Made by a program: the position numbers and the translations under genes. A DNA stretch of 64,000 bases from Pradoshia sp. D12. Lineage in GTDB: Bacteria; Bacillota; Bacilli; Bacillales; Pradoshiaceae. The stretch is taken from the NCBI RefSeq assembly GCF_008935075.1, contig NZ_CP044545.1:2631501-2695500 (forward strand), in the 5' to 3' direction. Shown here piece after piece: positions 26,178 through 35,608 of this stretch (positions are counted from its first letter, which is position 1; the number at the start of each line of letters is the position of its first letter). The notes under the pieces were generated by a model. That model searched no databases. It worked only from the letters and a program-made list of their open reading frames with translations, and had not been told where the DNA came from.

Positions 26178-27137
26178 TTATTTATTATAATACCATACGA
26201 CACCATCAACCATTTCACTTTCAATTTCATGAAGACTATCTAGATAATCGAGCTGGCCCAATGTCTCAAACAATGCCAGTGCTGGATCTCTCTTAACAGC
26301 CTTCGGAAATAATTGTATAGCTAATTCCAAGACGTTCCGACGGTCTTCCCCAATGAGGCTTTTAACATGAAATGCCCGCTCATGCTGATTTTTTAAACGT
26401 TTCTCTATTAGCTGGTATGGTTCAGTAATGTCCTTTCCATGCCCTGGATATACGATTGTCAGTCTTTCATTTTGCAATCGACGCAAGCTATCATTCAGTT
26501 GCAGTTGCGGCTTCAATCTCTCCTGCTCTGCCCTTTTCGGTACCTCCAGAATCGGGTTAGGTGAAATTTTACCCAATAATAAATCTCCGCCAATCAGTGT
26601 ACCTGACTCTTCATGATAGAAGGATAAGTGACCCTGTGAATGGCCAAAGGTTTCCATTGCTCTCCAACCAGGATGGCCGGGAATCCAGTCTCCTTCTTTC
26701 AAAAAATGTGTGAGGGGTTTTGAACCCGAATACGTATATAGGGACTCTACATCATTGGCATATTTCATCAATTGCGGAGGTACGCCAAATTGCTTTGCCA
26801 TACTTGTAAAATAATCTTTTTGTTCCTTCATAAATGCTGGATCCCTTTTAAGATACCGCTGGTTATCTTCATGTCCATACAATGGATCTTCTTGAAATAC
26901 ATCAATTAATCCACAGTGGTCAGAGTGGTGGTGGGTTAATATTACCTGTTCAATATCAGATAGCCTATATCCCAGTTCCTTTAACTGCCGTTCAAGTGCC
27001 TCTTTTGCTTCCTGTGTTTTAATTCCGGCATCTACCAGAGTTAAAGCATCTCCTTTTAGAAGATACGTATTTACATCTCCGACAGCAAACGGAGTCGGTA
27101 TAATAATTTTTCCAGCTACCCTTGTAATCGAACTCAT
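26178..27137 (-). CDS. yqjP: MBL-fold metallohydrolase, YqjP-like
   Basis: Metallo-beta-lactamase-fold hydrolase of 319 aa. The metal-binding motif THHHSDHCG, a later FGHSQGHLSFY and GGDLLLG are all present, followed by a C-terminal helical domain. No signal peptide, so cytoplasmic. It is encoded next to an SDR gene and proI, as in B. subtilis, which supports orthology to YqjP. The substrate is unknown; thioester or lactone hydrolysis would be typical. Divergent from the T-box/proI unit. Confidence 0.88.
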   Translation of the reverse strand: MSSITRVAGKIIIPTPFAVGDVNTYLLKGDALTLVDAGIKTQEAKEALERQLKELGYRLSDIEQVILTHHHSDHCGLIDVFQEDPLYGHEDNQRYLKRDPAFMKEQKDYFTSMAKQFGVPPQLMKYANDVESLYTYSGSKPLTHFLKEGDWIPGHPGWRAMETFGHSQGHLSFYHEESGTLIGGDLLLGKISPNPILEVPKRAEQERLKPQLQLNDSLRRLQNERLTIVYPGHGKDITEPYQLIEKRLKNQHERAFHVKSLIGEDRRNVLELAIQLFPKAVKRDPALALFETLGQLDYLDSLHEIESEMVDGVVWYYNK

Positions 27138-27217
27138 CTCATTACTCCCTGTTATGTATTTTAGTAATTATTTTTACATAATTTGTATGAAAATTCCATC
27201 ATAAAGTTTGAATATTC

Positions 27218-27246
27218 TTGACACATGAGCTATTTTTTTGCATAAT
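27218..27246 (+). promoter_or_regulatory. Sigma-A promoter of the T-box/proI unit
   Basis: TTGACA (27218-27223), 17 bases, CATAAT (27241-27246). Near-consensus; transcription should start around 27253, shortly before the T-box. Confidence 0.85.
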
Positions 27247-27284
27247 TTCTATTAATATCAAATAAATATACTTATACAAGCGTT

Positions 27285-27520
27285 CGAGAAAGAATAGTAA
27301 ATCATGTATGGCGTAAGAGAGTGAAACCCGTTGGCTGTAAGGTTTCGCCGCCCACTGATGATTGAACCTGCCTTTCGAGCTGTCAGGAAAACCTGGCCGT
27401 CCGACCGGGCGTTATCCGGTATAAAGATGCAAGCATTCTAGAGCCGAATGCTCGTAAATTAAGGTGGTACCACGGAAGAATAGCCTTTCGTCCTTTACAG
27501 GATGAAGGGCTTTTTTTATT
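27285..27520 (+). promoter_or_regulatory. T-box riboswitch for proI (proline specifier)
   Basis: The leader starts with the AGAAAGAATAGTAA element of T-box stem I and contains a stem with AGCATTC/GAATGCT and the T-box sequence AAGGTGGTACCACGG (27461-27475). It ends in a terminator AGCCTTTCGTCCT/AGGATGAAGGGCT with T7 (27482-27517). The TGGT bulge suits a tRNA ending in ACCA. The likely specifier is CCT at 27367-27369 within GAACCTGCC, a proline codon. So uncharged tRNA-Pro should turn on proI. Confidence 0.93.
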
Positions 27521-27540
27521 TTTACAAAGGAGGCAGGAGC

Positions 27541-28389
27541 ATGAATAAAAAAATTGCTTTTCTTGGAGCCGGTTCTATGGCTGAAGCATTGATTGCAGGC
27601 ATTGTAAAAAAAGGGGCAACTTCACCCGGAGATCTTTGGGTCTGTAATCGGAACAATGATCCTCAACTAGAACGCTTGAAAAAAAACTATGGCGTTATTC
27701 CATGCCGCAACATGTCCTCCCTTCTATCTGACGCAGATATCATCCTGATAGCCGTTAAGCCGAAGGATGTTTATACAGTCTTACAACAAGCCAAACCTTA
27801 TCTAACCAGTAAGATGGTACTTATATCTGTTGCCGCAGGAATTTCTACTCAAAGCATTGAAGCCATTTTAGAGAATACTATGCCGATTATTCGGGCTATG
27901 CCAAATACATCTGCGGCAGTTGGAAAATCCGCCACTGCTATTTCAGGGAACATCTATATGAAACCAGAGCATCTTACACTGGCTAAAGACATTTTCAATA
28001 CGGTAGGAATGGTCGTTTTTACAGAAGAAGAGAAAATGGATGCCGTCACAGGCCTCTCTGGAAGCGGACCAGCATATATTTATTACTTAATTGAAGCCAT
28101 GCATCAATCAGCCCAACAAATTGGTCTTAATCATCAAGAAGCTCAAACTCTGATTATCCAAACGTTAATGGGAGCTGCCGAAATGGTCCACTCCTCCGAT
28201 AAATCTCCTCAAATGCTGCGTTACGAGGTAACAAGTCCAGGAGGAACTACTGAAGCAGGTATCCAAATCCTTGAACAACATGGCGTTAAGGAAGCCTTTA
28301 TTAAATGCATTCAAGAGGCTACCCTCCAATCAGAGCGTATGGGTAAGGAATTAGGAAGTAAAATCAAAGAAAAAATTCTATATGAATAA
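27541..28389 (+). CDS. proI: Pyrroline-5-carboxylate reductase
   Basis: Catalyses the last step of proline synthesis, NAD(P)H-dependent reduction of pyrroline-5-carboxylate. 282 aa. The Rossmann motif FLGAGSMAEALIAG, AVKPKD, RAMPNTSA and the signature GLSGSGPAYIYYLIEA plus EVTSPGGTTEAGI are complete. The ATG at 27541 has AAAGGAGG upstream; the frame extends farther back into the T-box terminator and is not translated there. Controlled by the proline T-box. Its partner proBA genes are not in the window. Confidence 0.96.
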   Translation: MNKKIAFLGAGSMAEALIAGIVKKGATSPGDLWVCNRNNDPQLERLKKNYGVIPCRNMSSLLSDADIILIAVKPKDVYTVLQQAKPYLTSKMVLISVAAGISTQSIEAILENTMPIIRAMPNTSAAVGKSATAISGNIYMKPEHLTLAKDIFNTVGMVVFTEEEKMDAVTGLSGSGPAYIYYLIEAMHQSAQQIGLNHQEAQTLIIQTLMGAAEMVHSSDKSPQMLRYEVTSPGGTTEAGIQILEQHGVKEAFIKCIQEATLQSERMGKELGSKIKEKILYE

Positions 28390-28473
28390 AATAAATAGTT
28401 ATATGATGCGCGTATCAATTACAGCACTTCTCTAAGCGCATTCAGAAAAATGGTCAATCATTAATCATCTAAC

Positions 28474-28503
28474 GGGAGGATTATACTATCCTCTCTTTTT
28501 TTA
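28474..28503 (+). terminator. Terminator of proI
   Basis: GGGAGGAT / ATCCTCTC (one G-U), 6-base loop, then T7. Confidence 0.8.
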
Positions 28504-28565
28504 CTATCCCACTCCAGTAGGCTTTCAACATTCAGCCCAGCAAATGTTAGAATCCCGCTCTCCCC

Positions 28566-28970
28566 TCATACATGATGAAATAATGATTGAACTTTTAAGG
28601 CCACCTCCATTGGTCTTACGTCAATAGATGTTAACTTTTCAAGACCCACCCATATTGGCAGGTACGTTCCTCTTCCCCTTGTTTTGTTTGTATATTCATC
28701 ACCTTGCCCGGTGCCTATAGTTCCAGATAAAATTTCTGCCTTGTAGAAGTATTGGTTATTTCCGTTATATTTTACTTTTGAAATACATTCATTAACATTT
28801 ACACCTACCCCCAATTCCTCGATGGCTTCCCTTTTAGCTGCAGCTTCAGGTGTTTCACCATTCTCTATGCCTCCTCCAGGAAAAACATAATAAACAGAAG
28901 CATTCAAACTTCTTTTAATGAGTACTATCTGATTGTTTTCTATAATTACCACGGAGCTCCGATCTCTCAT
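28566..28970 (-). CDS. NUDIX hydrolase
   Basis: Small hydrolase of 134 aa acting on nucleoside diphosphate-X compounds. The Nudix box is complete (GGGIENGETPEAAAKREAIEE, residues given by landmarks GGxxxxGE and REAxEELG) with the metal-binding glutamates. A leading VVIIENNQIVLIKR strand is typical. The second ATG (28970) is preferred because GGGAGG sits 9 bases upstream; the ATG at 28976 is too close. Substrate not predictable; it lies between proI and namA without operon links. Confidence 0.88.
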   Translation of the reverse strand: MRDRSSVVIIENNQIVLIKRSLNASVYYVFPGGGIENGETPEAAAKREAIEELGVGVNVNECISKVKYNGNNQYFYKAEILSGTIGTGQGDEYTNKTRGRGTYLPIWVGLEKLTSIDVRPMEVALKVQSLFHHV

Positions 28971-29261
28971 AGCCATTCTCCTCCCTGTTTACGAGTATTG
29001 TTCTTGATATTTTTTATATAAAACCATGACTTATAGCAAAATAGCTGACCTTTTAACATTCGTAACATATTAATAAGGTAAAGAGGAATTTTCATAAGCT
29101 AATTTTAAATCCATTAATTCTCGAGAGTAATGATTGCTGCAGAAATTTAGGCTGTCCCAACTTTAAATATTGTCCAATCCATCTATCACTTTAAACCATA
29201 TGATGGCTATGTAATGGGAATTCGCTCCCATTATTGCAGCAATGAACAGGAGGTGTCTGTA

Positions 29262-29378
29262 TTGAGTGATTCTTATGGTGGTAAAGGTGTAGGAAGCTTT
29301 GCTTTCGTTGTTGTTCTTTTCATCTTGTTAATTATTGTCGGTGCTTCTTATGTTGGAGGCGGCTACGGCGGTTACTAA
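29262..29378 (+). CDS. YjcZ-family small sporulation protein
   Basis: A 38-aa protein found by hand. A TTG start follows AGGAGGTG by 7 bases. The sequence has an N-terminal Gly/Ser stretch ([13 protein letters not shown]), one hydrophobic helix ([17 protein letters not shown]) and a Gly/Tyr tail GGGYGGY, the signature of the YjcZ/SscA family of tiny spore-associated proteins. It was probably missed by ORF filters because of its length. A hairpin (TGGGA/TCCCA) precedes it. Likely made in the mother cell during sporulation; the promoter type is not certain. Confidence 0.85.
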   Translation: MSDSYGGKGVGSFAFVVVLFILLIIVGASYVGGGYGGY

Positions 29379-29387
29379 GTAAGATAG

Positions 29388-29428
29388 GGGGCATGTACTC
29401 GGGGATTCCCGGGCCACATGCTCTCTTC
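29388..29428 (+). terminator. Possible terminator behind yjcZ
   Basis: GCATGT pairs with ACATGC around an inner GGGGA/TCCC stem, followed by a pyrimidine-rich tail. Confidence 0.5.
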
Positions 29429-29504
29429 CTTTTATTTGAAGCATTTGATTAGTCACCCCTTAATCCCAACTGTTATACTTGGTTACTGAAAGGAGTTGTC
29501 ATCA

Positions 29505-30524
29505 ATGACTAAATCATTATTATTTGAACCATATACAATTAAAAATATAACTCTTAAAAATCGGATTGTCATGTCACCGATGTGCATGTACTCCAGCTAC
29601 GAACGTGATGGAAAAATACAGAACTGGCATATGACTCACTATACAAGCCGGGCTGTCGGCCAGGTTGGTTTAATCATCGTGGAAGCAACCGCAGTTACTC
29701 CGCAAGGTAGAATTTCTGATCAAGATTTAGGCATTTGGAGTGACGATCACATTGAAGGTTTACATACGCTAACTGCTATGATGAAGGAATATGGCACAGT
29801 TCCCGGGATTCAGCTCGCTCATGCAGGGCGAAAAGCTGAGCTTGAAGGTGAAATTATCGCACCTGTTTCTGTGCCTTTTAATGAAAAAATGAAAACTCCT
29901 AGAGAAATGACCAAAAAGGATATTGCCGATACAGTTGAAGCCTTCAAACAAGCCGCTATTCGTGCCAAAAAGGCAGGATTTGAGGTTATGGAGATTCATG
30001 GCGCACACGGATACTTAATCAATGAATTCCTAACTCCTGCCGTTAATACTCGTACCGATGAATATGGCGGATCGCCGGAAAATCGTTATCGATTCCTAAA
30101 AGAAATCATTACTGCTATTAAATCTGTTTTTGACGGCCCATTATTCGTCCGAATCTCCGCTAAAGATTATCACGAAGACGGATATGAACCGGAAGATTAT
30201 ATTCAATATGCCCGTTGGATGAAAGAAGACGGAATCGATCTTATTGATGTAAGCTCCGGTGGTGTAATGTCAGTACCGGTACCAAGCTTCCCAGGCTATC
30301 AGGTCCCAATGAGTGAGACAATCAAGCATGAAGCCAACATTGCAACTGGTGCCGTCGGATTAATCACATCTGGCGTACAAGCGGAGGAAATCTTACAAAA
30401 CAACCGTGCTGACCTAATTTTTATCGGTAGAGAATTATTACGTGATCCATATTGGCCTAAAAATGCTGCCAAGGAACTGCGTGCTTCTGTTGAAGCTCCT
30501 GTGCAATACGGTCGCGGTTGGTAA
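29505..30524 (+). CDS. namA: NADPH dehydrogenase, old yellow enzyme family (NamA/YqjM)
   Basis: FMN ene-reductase of 339 aa that reduces activated C=C bonds and nitro compounds with NADPH. YqjM-type features are present: Cys in SPMCMYSS (redox-tuning) with the following Tyr, the substrate histidines in [21 protein letters not shown] and the C-terminal VQYGRGW whose Arg reaches into the partner subunit. The ATG at 29505 has AAAGGAG upstream; TTG at 29496 lies in that site. Near proI and yqjP as in B. subtilis. Induced by electrophilic stress in related species. Confidence 0.95.
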   Translation: MTKSLLFEPYTIKNITLKNRIVMSPMCMYSSYERDGKIQNWHMTHYTSRAVGQVGLIIVEATAVTPQGRISDQDLGIWSDDHIEGLHTLTAMMKEYGTVPGIQLAHAGRKAELEGEIIAPVSVPFNEKMKTPREMTKKDIADTVEAFKQAAIRAKKAGFEVMEIHGAHGYLINEFLTPAVNTRTDEYGGSPENRYRFLKEIITAIKSVFDGPLFVRISAKDYHEDGYEPEDYIQYARWMKEDGIDLIDVSSGGVMSVPVPSFPGYQVPMSETIKHEANIATGAVGLITSGVQAEEILQNNRADLIFIGRELLRDPYWPKNAAKELRASVEAPVQYGRGW

Positions 30525-30583
30525 TTTCCTTCGATTAAATCATTGTTTTGATTTAATAAAGTACAGGAAACAAATTAAGAAAA

Positions 30584-30618
30584 AAGTATCGTTTCTATAG
30601 AAACGGTGCTTTTTCTTT
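30584..30618 (+). terminator. Terminator of namA
   Basis: AAGTATCGTTTC pairs with GAAACGGTGCTT (mostly, with G-U/mismatch), TATA loop, then TTTCTTTTTTT. Confidence 0.8.
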
Positions 30619-30819
30619 TTTTGAACCTTAAAATTCGACAGGAGAATACAAAATAATAATGACGAGATCTTAAACTAAAATTAAATAATTACATATTGGA
30701 ACAATTCGATGTAGCTGTAGATTAGTATTTTTCCTTCACATCCGTACCAAAGGGACAAACATTTCTTCAGTTTCTCTTATCAGAATTTATTTTTCACAAC
30801 AATTACATTATTTTCATGT

Positions 30820-30845
30820 TAAGACAAAAAAATGAATGCCGATAG
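30820..30845 (+). promoter_or_regulatory. Candidate sigma-D promoter of the chemoreceptor gene
   Basis: TAAG (30820-30823), 14 bases, GCCGATAG (30838-30845). Compared with the sigma-D consensus TAAA-N14/16-GCCGATAT only one base differs in each box. It lies 50 bases before the start of a methyl-accepting chemotaxis protein, a usual sigma-D target. The rest of the 30619-30894 spacer shows nothing. Confidence 0.65.
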
Positions 30846-30894
30846 TTAATTGAAGACCATTGTGACTTTCCTAATTGATAGGAGGAAAAATATA

Positions 30895-32610
30895 TTGAAA
30901 AAGAAAAAAGCTCGTTCAATCAAGATTAAATTATTGATGTTAACTTTAATAACGTTAATCATTCCTGTAATCGTTATCGGTATCAGCGTATTTTTTATCT
31001 CAAAAGATCAATTGATTGAAACAGAGAAAGAAAATCTCCAAACAAACACTGATATGACAATTGGAATGATCGGACTCTTACACCAACAAGTGAGTGCTGG
31101 TTATATTTCCTTAGAGGATGCACAGCAACAATTAAATGAAGAGATTCTGGGAGAAGAAGAGCAAGTTTATCAAGGTTATGATTTTGGAGAAGATGGAGAA
31201 CTATCTGCAATCGACAAAGATGGCACTCTTACCTTACATACTAAAAACGCAGATACAAATTATAAAGACCTTAAAACAAACGGAGACAAAACAGTGGATC
31301 AGCTGATTCTTGAGAAAGGTGAGAACGGGGCTTTCATATCGTATTCTTCCAAAAAAGGTGATGTTGAAAAAATAGCTTATGTTAAAAGGGAACCTTATTG
31401 GGAATGGACGATTATATCCAGCAAACCCGTCGCAAAAATTACATCTAAATCATCTGAGCTTGCCTGGTTAGTAGCTGTAATATCAATTGGCTCTGTCATC
31501 ATTGCCAGTTGTACTGCTTACTTCTTTTCTGCAAAAATAGCCAAACCGATTTCACAGGTTAGTAAAGGCCTAAATCGGATTGCGACCGGTGACTTTTCAA
31601 TCTCTCCATTAAAGAATAAAAGCAAGGATGAATTAGGACAGTTGGCAAGTGATTTTAATACAATGGTGGACAATACGAAGATACTGATCACCCAGGTTAA
31701 CCATTCAACTGAACAAGTTGCAAGAGCATCCGAAGAATTGACTGCAAGCTCGGAGGAAACAACTCACAGCACAGAAGAAGTATCCAATTCCATTAACCAT
31801 GTTGCCGATGTGTCTGATTCCGCTAATACTCGACTTCAGGAAAGTGTACACGCTCTTGAGGAAGTGACAACCTCTATCCAGCGTCTGGCAGGTGTATCAA
31901 ACGAAATCTCCGAAACAGGCAGCAAGGTCGTATCAAAAGCAAATCATGGGAATGAATTATTATCCAGGACCATTCAGCAAATAGAGTTTATTTACAAGAA
32001 AGCCACTGAAAGCGAAGAAATCCTGAAAATGCTGGATACCAGTTCCAGTGAAATCAGCAAGATTTCAAGAACTATTTCAGCCATTGCCGATCAAACAAAC
32101 CTTTTAGCATTAAATGCAGCTATTGAAGCAGCCAGAGCTGGAGAACATGGAAGAGGCTTTGCTGTTGTCGCAGATGAGGTACGAAAGCTTGCTGAGCAAT
32201 CTCAATCCTCGTCCAGCCAAATCGTCAACCTTATTAAAGAAATCCAGTCAAATATGGAAGGATCGATTTCATCCATGTATGAGGTAAAGGTCGAGGTTGA
32301 GGAAGGGATGTCTGTTATCAATAATACGGAAGAGGCTTTCAAGGAAATTGTGGCTTACATGGTTCAAATGGAACAAGAAGTGAATAGCATGGCCGCTTCA
32401 GTCCAACAGATTTCGGCCAGCTCCAACCTTGTATCGGATTCCATTAATCAAGTAGCAGAGGATATATCAAGTGTGTCAGTGCATACAACTAATATAGCTG
32501 CCTCTACTGAAGAACAGCTTGCAGCCACCGAAGAAATCAGCCTGTCCTCAAGCTCTCTATCCAAGCTCTCATCAGAGTTACAGGAGCAAATGGCGAAATT
32601 TAAGCTATAA
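30895..32610 (+). CDS. Methyl-accepting chemotaxis protein
   Basis: Transmembrane chemoreceptor of 571 aa. Layout: N-terminal helix ([22 protein letters not shown]), an extracellular Cache-type sensor (about 35-185, ending [15 protein letters not shown]), a second helix ([23 protein letters not shown]), HAMP, and a long signalling coiled coil with the hairpin tip around [23 protein letters not shown] and [14 protein letters not shown] (landmarks only). The TTG at 30895 has AGGAGG upstream; the frame back to 30850 overlaps the promoter. Ligand unknown. Probably expressed with the motility regulon through sigma-D. Confidence 0.92.
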   Translation: MKKKKARSIKIKLLMLTLITLIIPVIVIGISVFFISKDQLIETEKENLQTNTDMTIGMIGLLHQQVSAGYISLEDAQQQLNEEILGEEEQVYQGYDFGEDGELSAIDKDGTLTLHTKNADTNYKDLKTNGDKTVDQLILEKGENGAFISYSSKKGDVEKIAYVKREPYWEWTIISSKPVAKITSKSSELAWLVAVISIGSVIIASCTAYFFSAKIAKPISQVSKGLNRIATGDFSISPLKNKSKDELGQLASDFNTMVDNTKILITQVNHSTEQVARASEELTASSEETTHSTEEVSNSINHVADVSDSANTRLQESVHALEEVTTSIQRLAGVSNEISETGSKVVSKANHGNELLSRTIQQIEFIYKKATESEEILKMLDTSSSEISKISRTISAIADQTNLLALNAAIEAARAGEHGRGFAVVADEVRKLAEQSQSSSSQIVNLIKEIQSNMEGSISSMYEVKVEVEEGMSVINNTEEAFKEIVAYMVQMEQEVNSMAASVQQISASSNLVSDSINQVAEDISSVSVHTTNIAASTEEQLAATEEISLSSSSLSKLSSELQEQMAKFKL

Positions 32611-33210
32611 AAATCTCTTATTACAATTGAAAACTTGGAGAAAATCCAATTTAAGGAAAGACCTTCAGAGAATTTGGCGTGCTGGCAACATTCTTTATGG
32701 AAGGTCTTTCTTTTTGCTATTTTATAAGGTTTGTTTCTGAGCATTAAAGATAGCTTTTTTGCTGTCTCCGTTATTCAACTAAATCCCCTTTTTTAAGTAC
32801 ATTTATTCACATATAAATTCTATATATTTTTTCTATGTTAAACTTTAATATTGTTTTTCCCACTTTAAATTGTTTTTTTATTGAAGCATCCCTCACCAAT
32901 AAAACAACTTTAATTTCATTATTTCTTTATTGCAGATTAAGCATTTAGGTTTTTACGGAATACTTTTTCGGCTCTTGATAAATGATCCAGACGAGTCTTT
33001 CTAATCAACACTTCCCCGTCTGCCGTCTGTCGGTTTCTCCAAGCCAAATAGCAAGTGGTTGAGGTCTCAGTGTTATTATTGGTTTTCCTCTAATAAAATC
33101 GTTTCACTATTTTCAACAGCTGCTAACATTTGAGCTGTATCGATACCGCAATCTAATAATTTTCACTTTCATGGACATAGTAAAATTATTATTTTAAGGA
33201 AGTGATATGA
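32611..33210. other. Intergenic region with terminator and a decayed minus-strand frame
   Basis: 600 bases. The chemoreceptor terminator lies at 32657-32715. On the minus strand from about 33087 to 32937 an open frame of about 50 codons reads ...LAWRNRQTADGEVLIRK then TRLDHLSRAEKVFRKNLNA, without a ribosome site or usual start. Just upstream another frame reads IDTAQMLAAVENSETILLEE. This looks like a frameshifted gene remnant, but I cannot name the family. Confidence 0.35.
32657..32715 (+). terminator. Terminator of the chemoreceptor gene
   Basis: AAAGACCTTC / GAAGGTCTTT closes a larger loop with a second AGAAT/ATTCT pairing; followed by CTTTTT. Confidence 0.75.
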
Positions 33211-33645
33211 TTGGACCAAAAACAAGCGATTAAGACGCTTAACACATTCTTAAGAGGTTCATATATGGCCATTAACGCCTATGAACACTTTATAAAAAAG
33301 CTACAACATTCCTCATTAAAAGACTCGTTTATTTCGATCCAGAAAGACCTAAAAAATCACGCAATCCTTATTTCAGAGAGAATTCAAAATCTAGGTGGTA
33401 CACCTATAACGAGTGAAGGAATATTTGGAAGGATTGAAGCGAAAGTTGTAAATTTGATTGAAAACTACAATTCAGAGGAAGAGATTATAAAACATGCTAT
33501 TAAGGGGGAAAATATATATGGGATAAAAATGAGTGAGGACCTAGTAAGGGGGAAGTTAGATGAAGAAAGTCTTAGTCTAGTCCATAAAATCCTGGATAAA
33601 GACCGGGAACATGTGGATTATCTAAAATCTCTTCTACATTCTTAA
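33211..33645 (+). CDS. DUF2383-like ferritin-fold (four-helix bundle) protein
   Basis: Protein of 144 aa, nearly all helical. The first helix pair (LNTFLRGSYMAINAYEHFIKKL, then DSFISIQKDLKNHAILISERIQNLGGTP, cited by landmarks) resembles the DUF2383/PA2169 ferritin-like domain, with Glu and His at possible metal positions (AYEHF, KNHA, DREHVDYL). Starts at TTG with AAGGAAG upstream; the neighbouring ATG is out of frame. Function unknown; family members are often stress- or spore-associated. Monocistronic. Confidence 0.7.
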   Translation: MDQKQAIKTLNTFLRGSYMAINAYEHFIKKLQHSSLKDSFISIQKDLKNHAILISERIQNLGGTPITSEGIFGRIEAKVVNLIENYNSEEEIIKHAIKGENIYGIKMSEDLVRGKLDEESLSLVHKILDKDREHVDYLKSLLHS

Positions 33646-33837
33646 AAGTGAATTTCTCATTCAAATTAATTTTAGTACATTTCATTTCTTCCAAGCCTAA
33701 CATATATATTTAATAAAAAAATCACCTCAAATCAAGAGGTGTTTTTTTTATCAATTAAAATTTTTGCTTTCATATTCATTAATATCATTTTTCCTAATAT
33801 GATTAAATAAGTTGGTTTGATATCATTGATTCCTTAT

Positions 33838-34314
33838 TCACTTCTCTTCCAAAATCTCTATCCATTCATCATCGCTATAAATCCAAGTATCTTCTGTTAG
33901 AATTCTAATTTCTCTTTCATACTTTTCTGCACGTTGATAATCTTTTTCCTGTGGGTTAGGAATTCTGGATAAGTCTCTGTTTTCTTTTAAGTCCGCTATT
34001 TTAACTGTTCGACCAAGCTCATTTAATTTGGCGCGATATATAAATGCTCCCCTCTCTTCTCCTTCCCTTCTAGTCACAGAATCAATTCCAGCTATAATTT
34101 TTTCTGAAAAGCCATATTCTCGTAAATCATCAAAGGTAAGCTCTGTATCCTCGATGATATCATGCAACACTCCGACAATTTTCTCTTCTGCCGTGTCTAA
34201 CCTATTCATTACAGCTAATGGATGATTAATGTAAGGGTTACCGCCCTTATCAAATTGATCCTTATGATACTTTTTAGCTAATTCAATAGCTAAGTCTAAT
34301 AACTCCTCAGACAT
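33838..34314 (-). CDS. HD domain protein (RelA/SpoT-like hydrolase fold)
   Basis: Stand-alone HD-domain protein of 158 aa. The metal motif is present: YINHPLAV (His), VLHDIIEDTELTFDDL (HD plus ED) and VKIADLKENRD (final Asp). This pattern is that of small (p)ppGpp hydrolase-like or MESH1-like proteins. No synthetase or TGS domain is fused. It may hydrolyse alarmones or other nucleotides, but the substrate cannot be fixed. GGGGGACGG precedes the ATG. Confidence 0.82.
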   Translation of the reverse strand: MSEELLDLAIELAKKYHKDQFDKGGNPYINHPLAVMNRLDTAEEKIVGVLHDIIEDTELTFDDLREYGFSEKIIAGIDSVTRREGEERGAFIYRAKLNELGRTVKIADLKENRDLSRIPNPQEKDYQRAEKYEREIRILTEDTWIYSDDEWIEILEEK

Positions 34315-34534
34315 ACTAATCCGTCCCCCATTCTTTTTTAAATATTATATTAATATTATAACTTCATTTGGAATGAAATAAGAAATGGGTCGCTTTCATT
34401 TAATCGCAGATAAAAAAACATCTCAAACAACAGAGAGTTTTTAATAACAGGTAGAAAATCTTCTCTCTCAAACGGAAGTCAATAGCACTCTTATGCATTA
34501 ATACCTTTCCTAAAGAATCACCTCAAACGGCTGT

Positions 34535-35449
34535 TTAGCCCTTCCATCCAGCAATATTTGAGAAAGTTTCATAGCTGCAGCCGGATGTATACTCAAAATC
34601 CTTTTTCATTCTTGTTGCATAAGCATAGGAGGCTATTGATAATAAAGGTTCAAATGTTCGATTTTTATTCATCATCTCGGGATTTTTTAATGTACGCTCA
34701 AAATTTTGCTGCCCCTCTGCAACCACTGCACAACGGATATACAAAAATAAATCAACAGAAAAATTGATTGGATTATCTTCTGTATATGAATATTCTCCGA
34801 TGTTTTTGGCATGCTCTCTAGTGTCTAATAGGTAGAGTTTGTAAGATAATGCTTCCTCAAATTCTTTTATATCTTTTACACTCATTTTTGATAAAGCAAT
34901 AACGGCCGGTTCTAGTATATCTTCTCTCCCATTACCATTTGAATTCAGCAAGGAAATAATAGACCAAAATTCTTCATCATGCATCATCTTTTTAGGTACT
35001 TGAGCTATATTTCGATTTTCTTCCTCTTCATTTTTTTGTTCCTCTTGAACTTCTTTAATAAAATTCTCCTGATCATTCTCCCATCTCCATTCATGATAAA
35101 CCTCTATTCCAATACGATCCCATTGTTCACAGAATGAATTGCATATTATAGCTTTTTCCTTTTCCGCCAAAGGAAGATTTCCTATATATATTAAATCCCG
35201 AGGAGGCTCTCCATCAACCCATACAAGGGCTCGATTATTCTTATAAAAAAAACGATTTTGACGAAGGATATAAGTTAAACAATTATTCTCAATAACAGGC
35301 AGTTCCTCACCTATATATGGAGTTGTGATAACCAGGTATGAGCCTAATTCTTGATGGTGCTTAGCAATTCTTATCGCACCAAACCGTCCATCAGGCAGTT
35401 TTACAGCAAACACATCTCCAATTAATACTTCAAACTTTTGTTTATCCAA
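34535..35449 (-). CDS. Probable immunity-type protein: Imm26-like plus DUF4240 domains
   Basis: A 304-aa soluble protein in two parts. Residues 8-95 (GDVFAVKLPDGRFGAIRIA, YLVITTPYIG, LIYIGNLPL) resemble the Imm26 immunity fold, a small beta domain. After an acidic linker, residues from about 155 (HDEEFWSIISLLNSNG...DIKEFEEALSYKLYLLD...GCSYETFSNIAGWKG; landmarks) resemble DUF4240, a family often found near polymorphic toxins. Starts at TTG with GGGGGA upstream. No toxin gene is adjacent, so it would be an orphan immunity protein. Both domain calls are by pattern and need a profile search. Confidence 0.5.
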   Translation of the reverse strand: MDKQKFEVLIGDVFAVKLPDGRFGAIRIAKHHQELGSYLVITTPYIGEELPVIENNCLTYILRQNRFFYKNNRALVWVDGEPPRDLIYIGNLPLAEKEKAIICNSFCEQWDRIGIEVYHEWRWENDQENFIKEVQEEQKNEEEENRNIAQVPKKMMHDEEFWSIISLLNSNGNGREDILEPAVIALSKMSVKDIKEFEEALSYKLYLLDTREHAKNIGEYSYTEDNPINFSVDLFLYIRCAVVAEGQQNFERTLKNPEMMNKNRTFEPLLSIASYAYATRMKKDFEYTSGCSYETFSNIAGWKG

Positions 35450-35553
35450 ATCGTATTCCCCCTATATATGTATACATCAATTGTATTACATTTTCTTACA
35501 AAAGGGTTTTTAATTAAAACTAGTAAAACTATGCTTATCCCAGAAATAAAAAA

Positions 35554-35583
35554 AGATAGCAGGACATACGCTTCCTGCTATCT
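35554..35583 (-). terminator. Terminator of rnz
   Basis: AGATAGCAGG / CCTGCTATCT perfect stem, 10-base loop, then T7 on the minus strand. Confidence 0.85.
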
Positions 35584-35608
35584 CTACTATTAGTTTATCG
35601 ATTTATTT

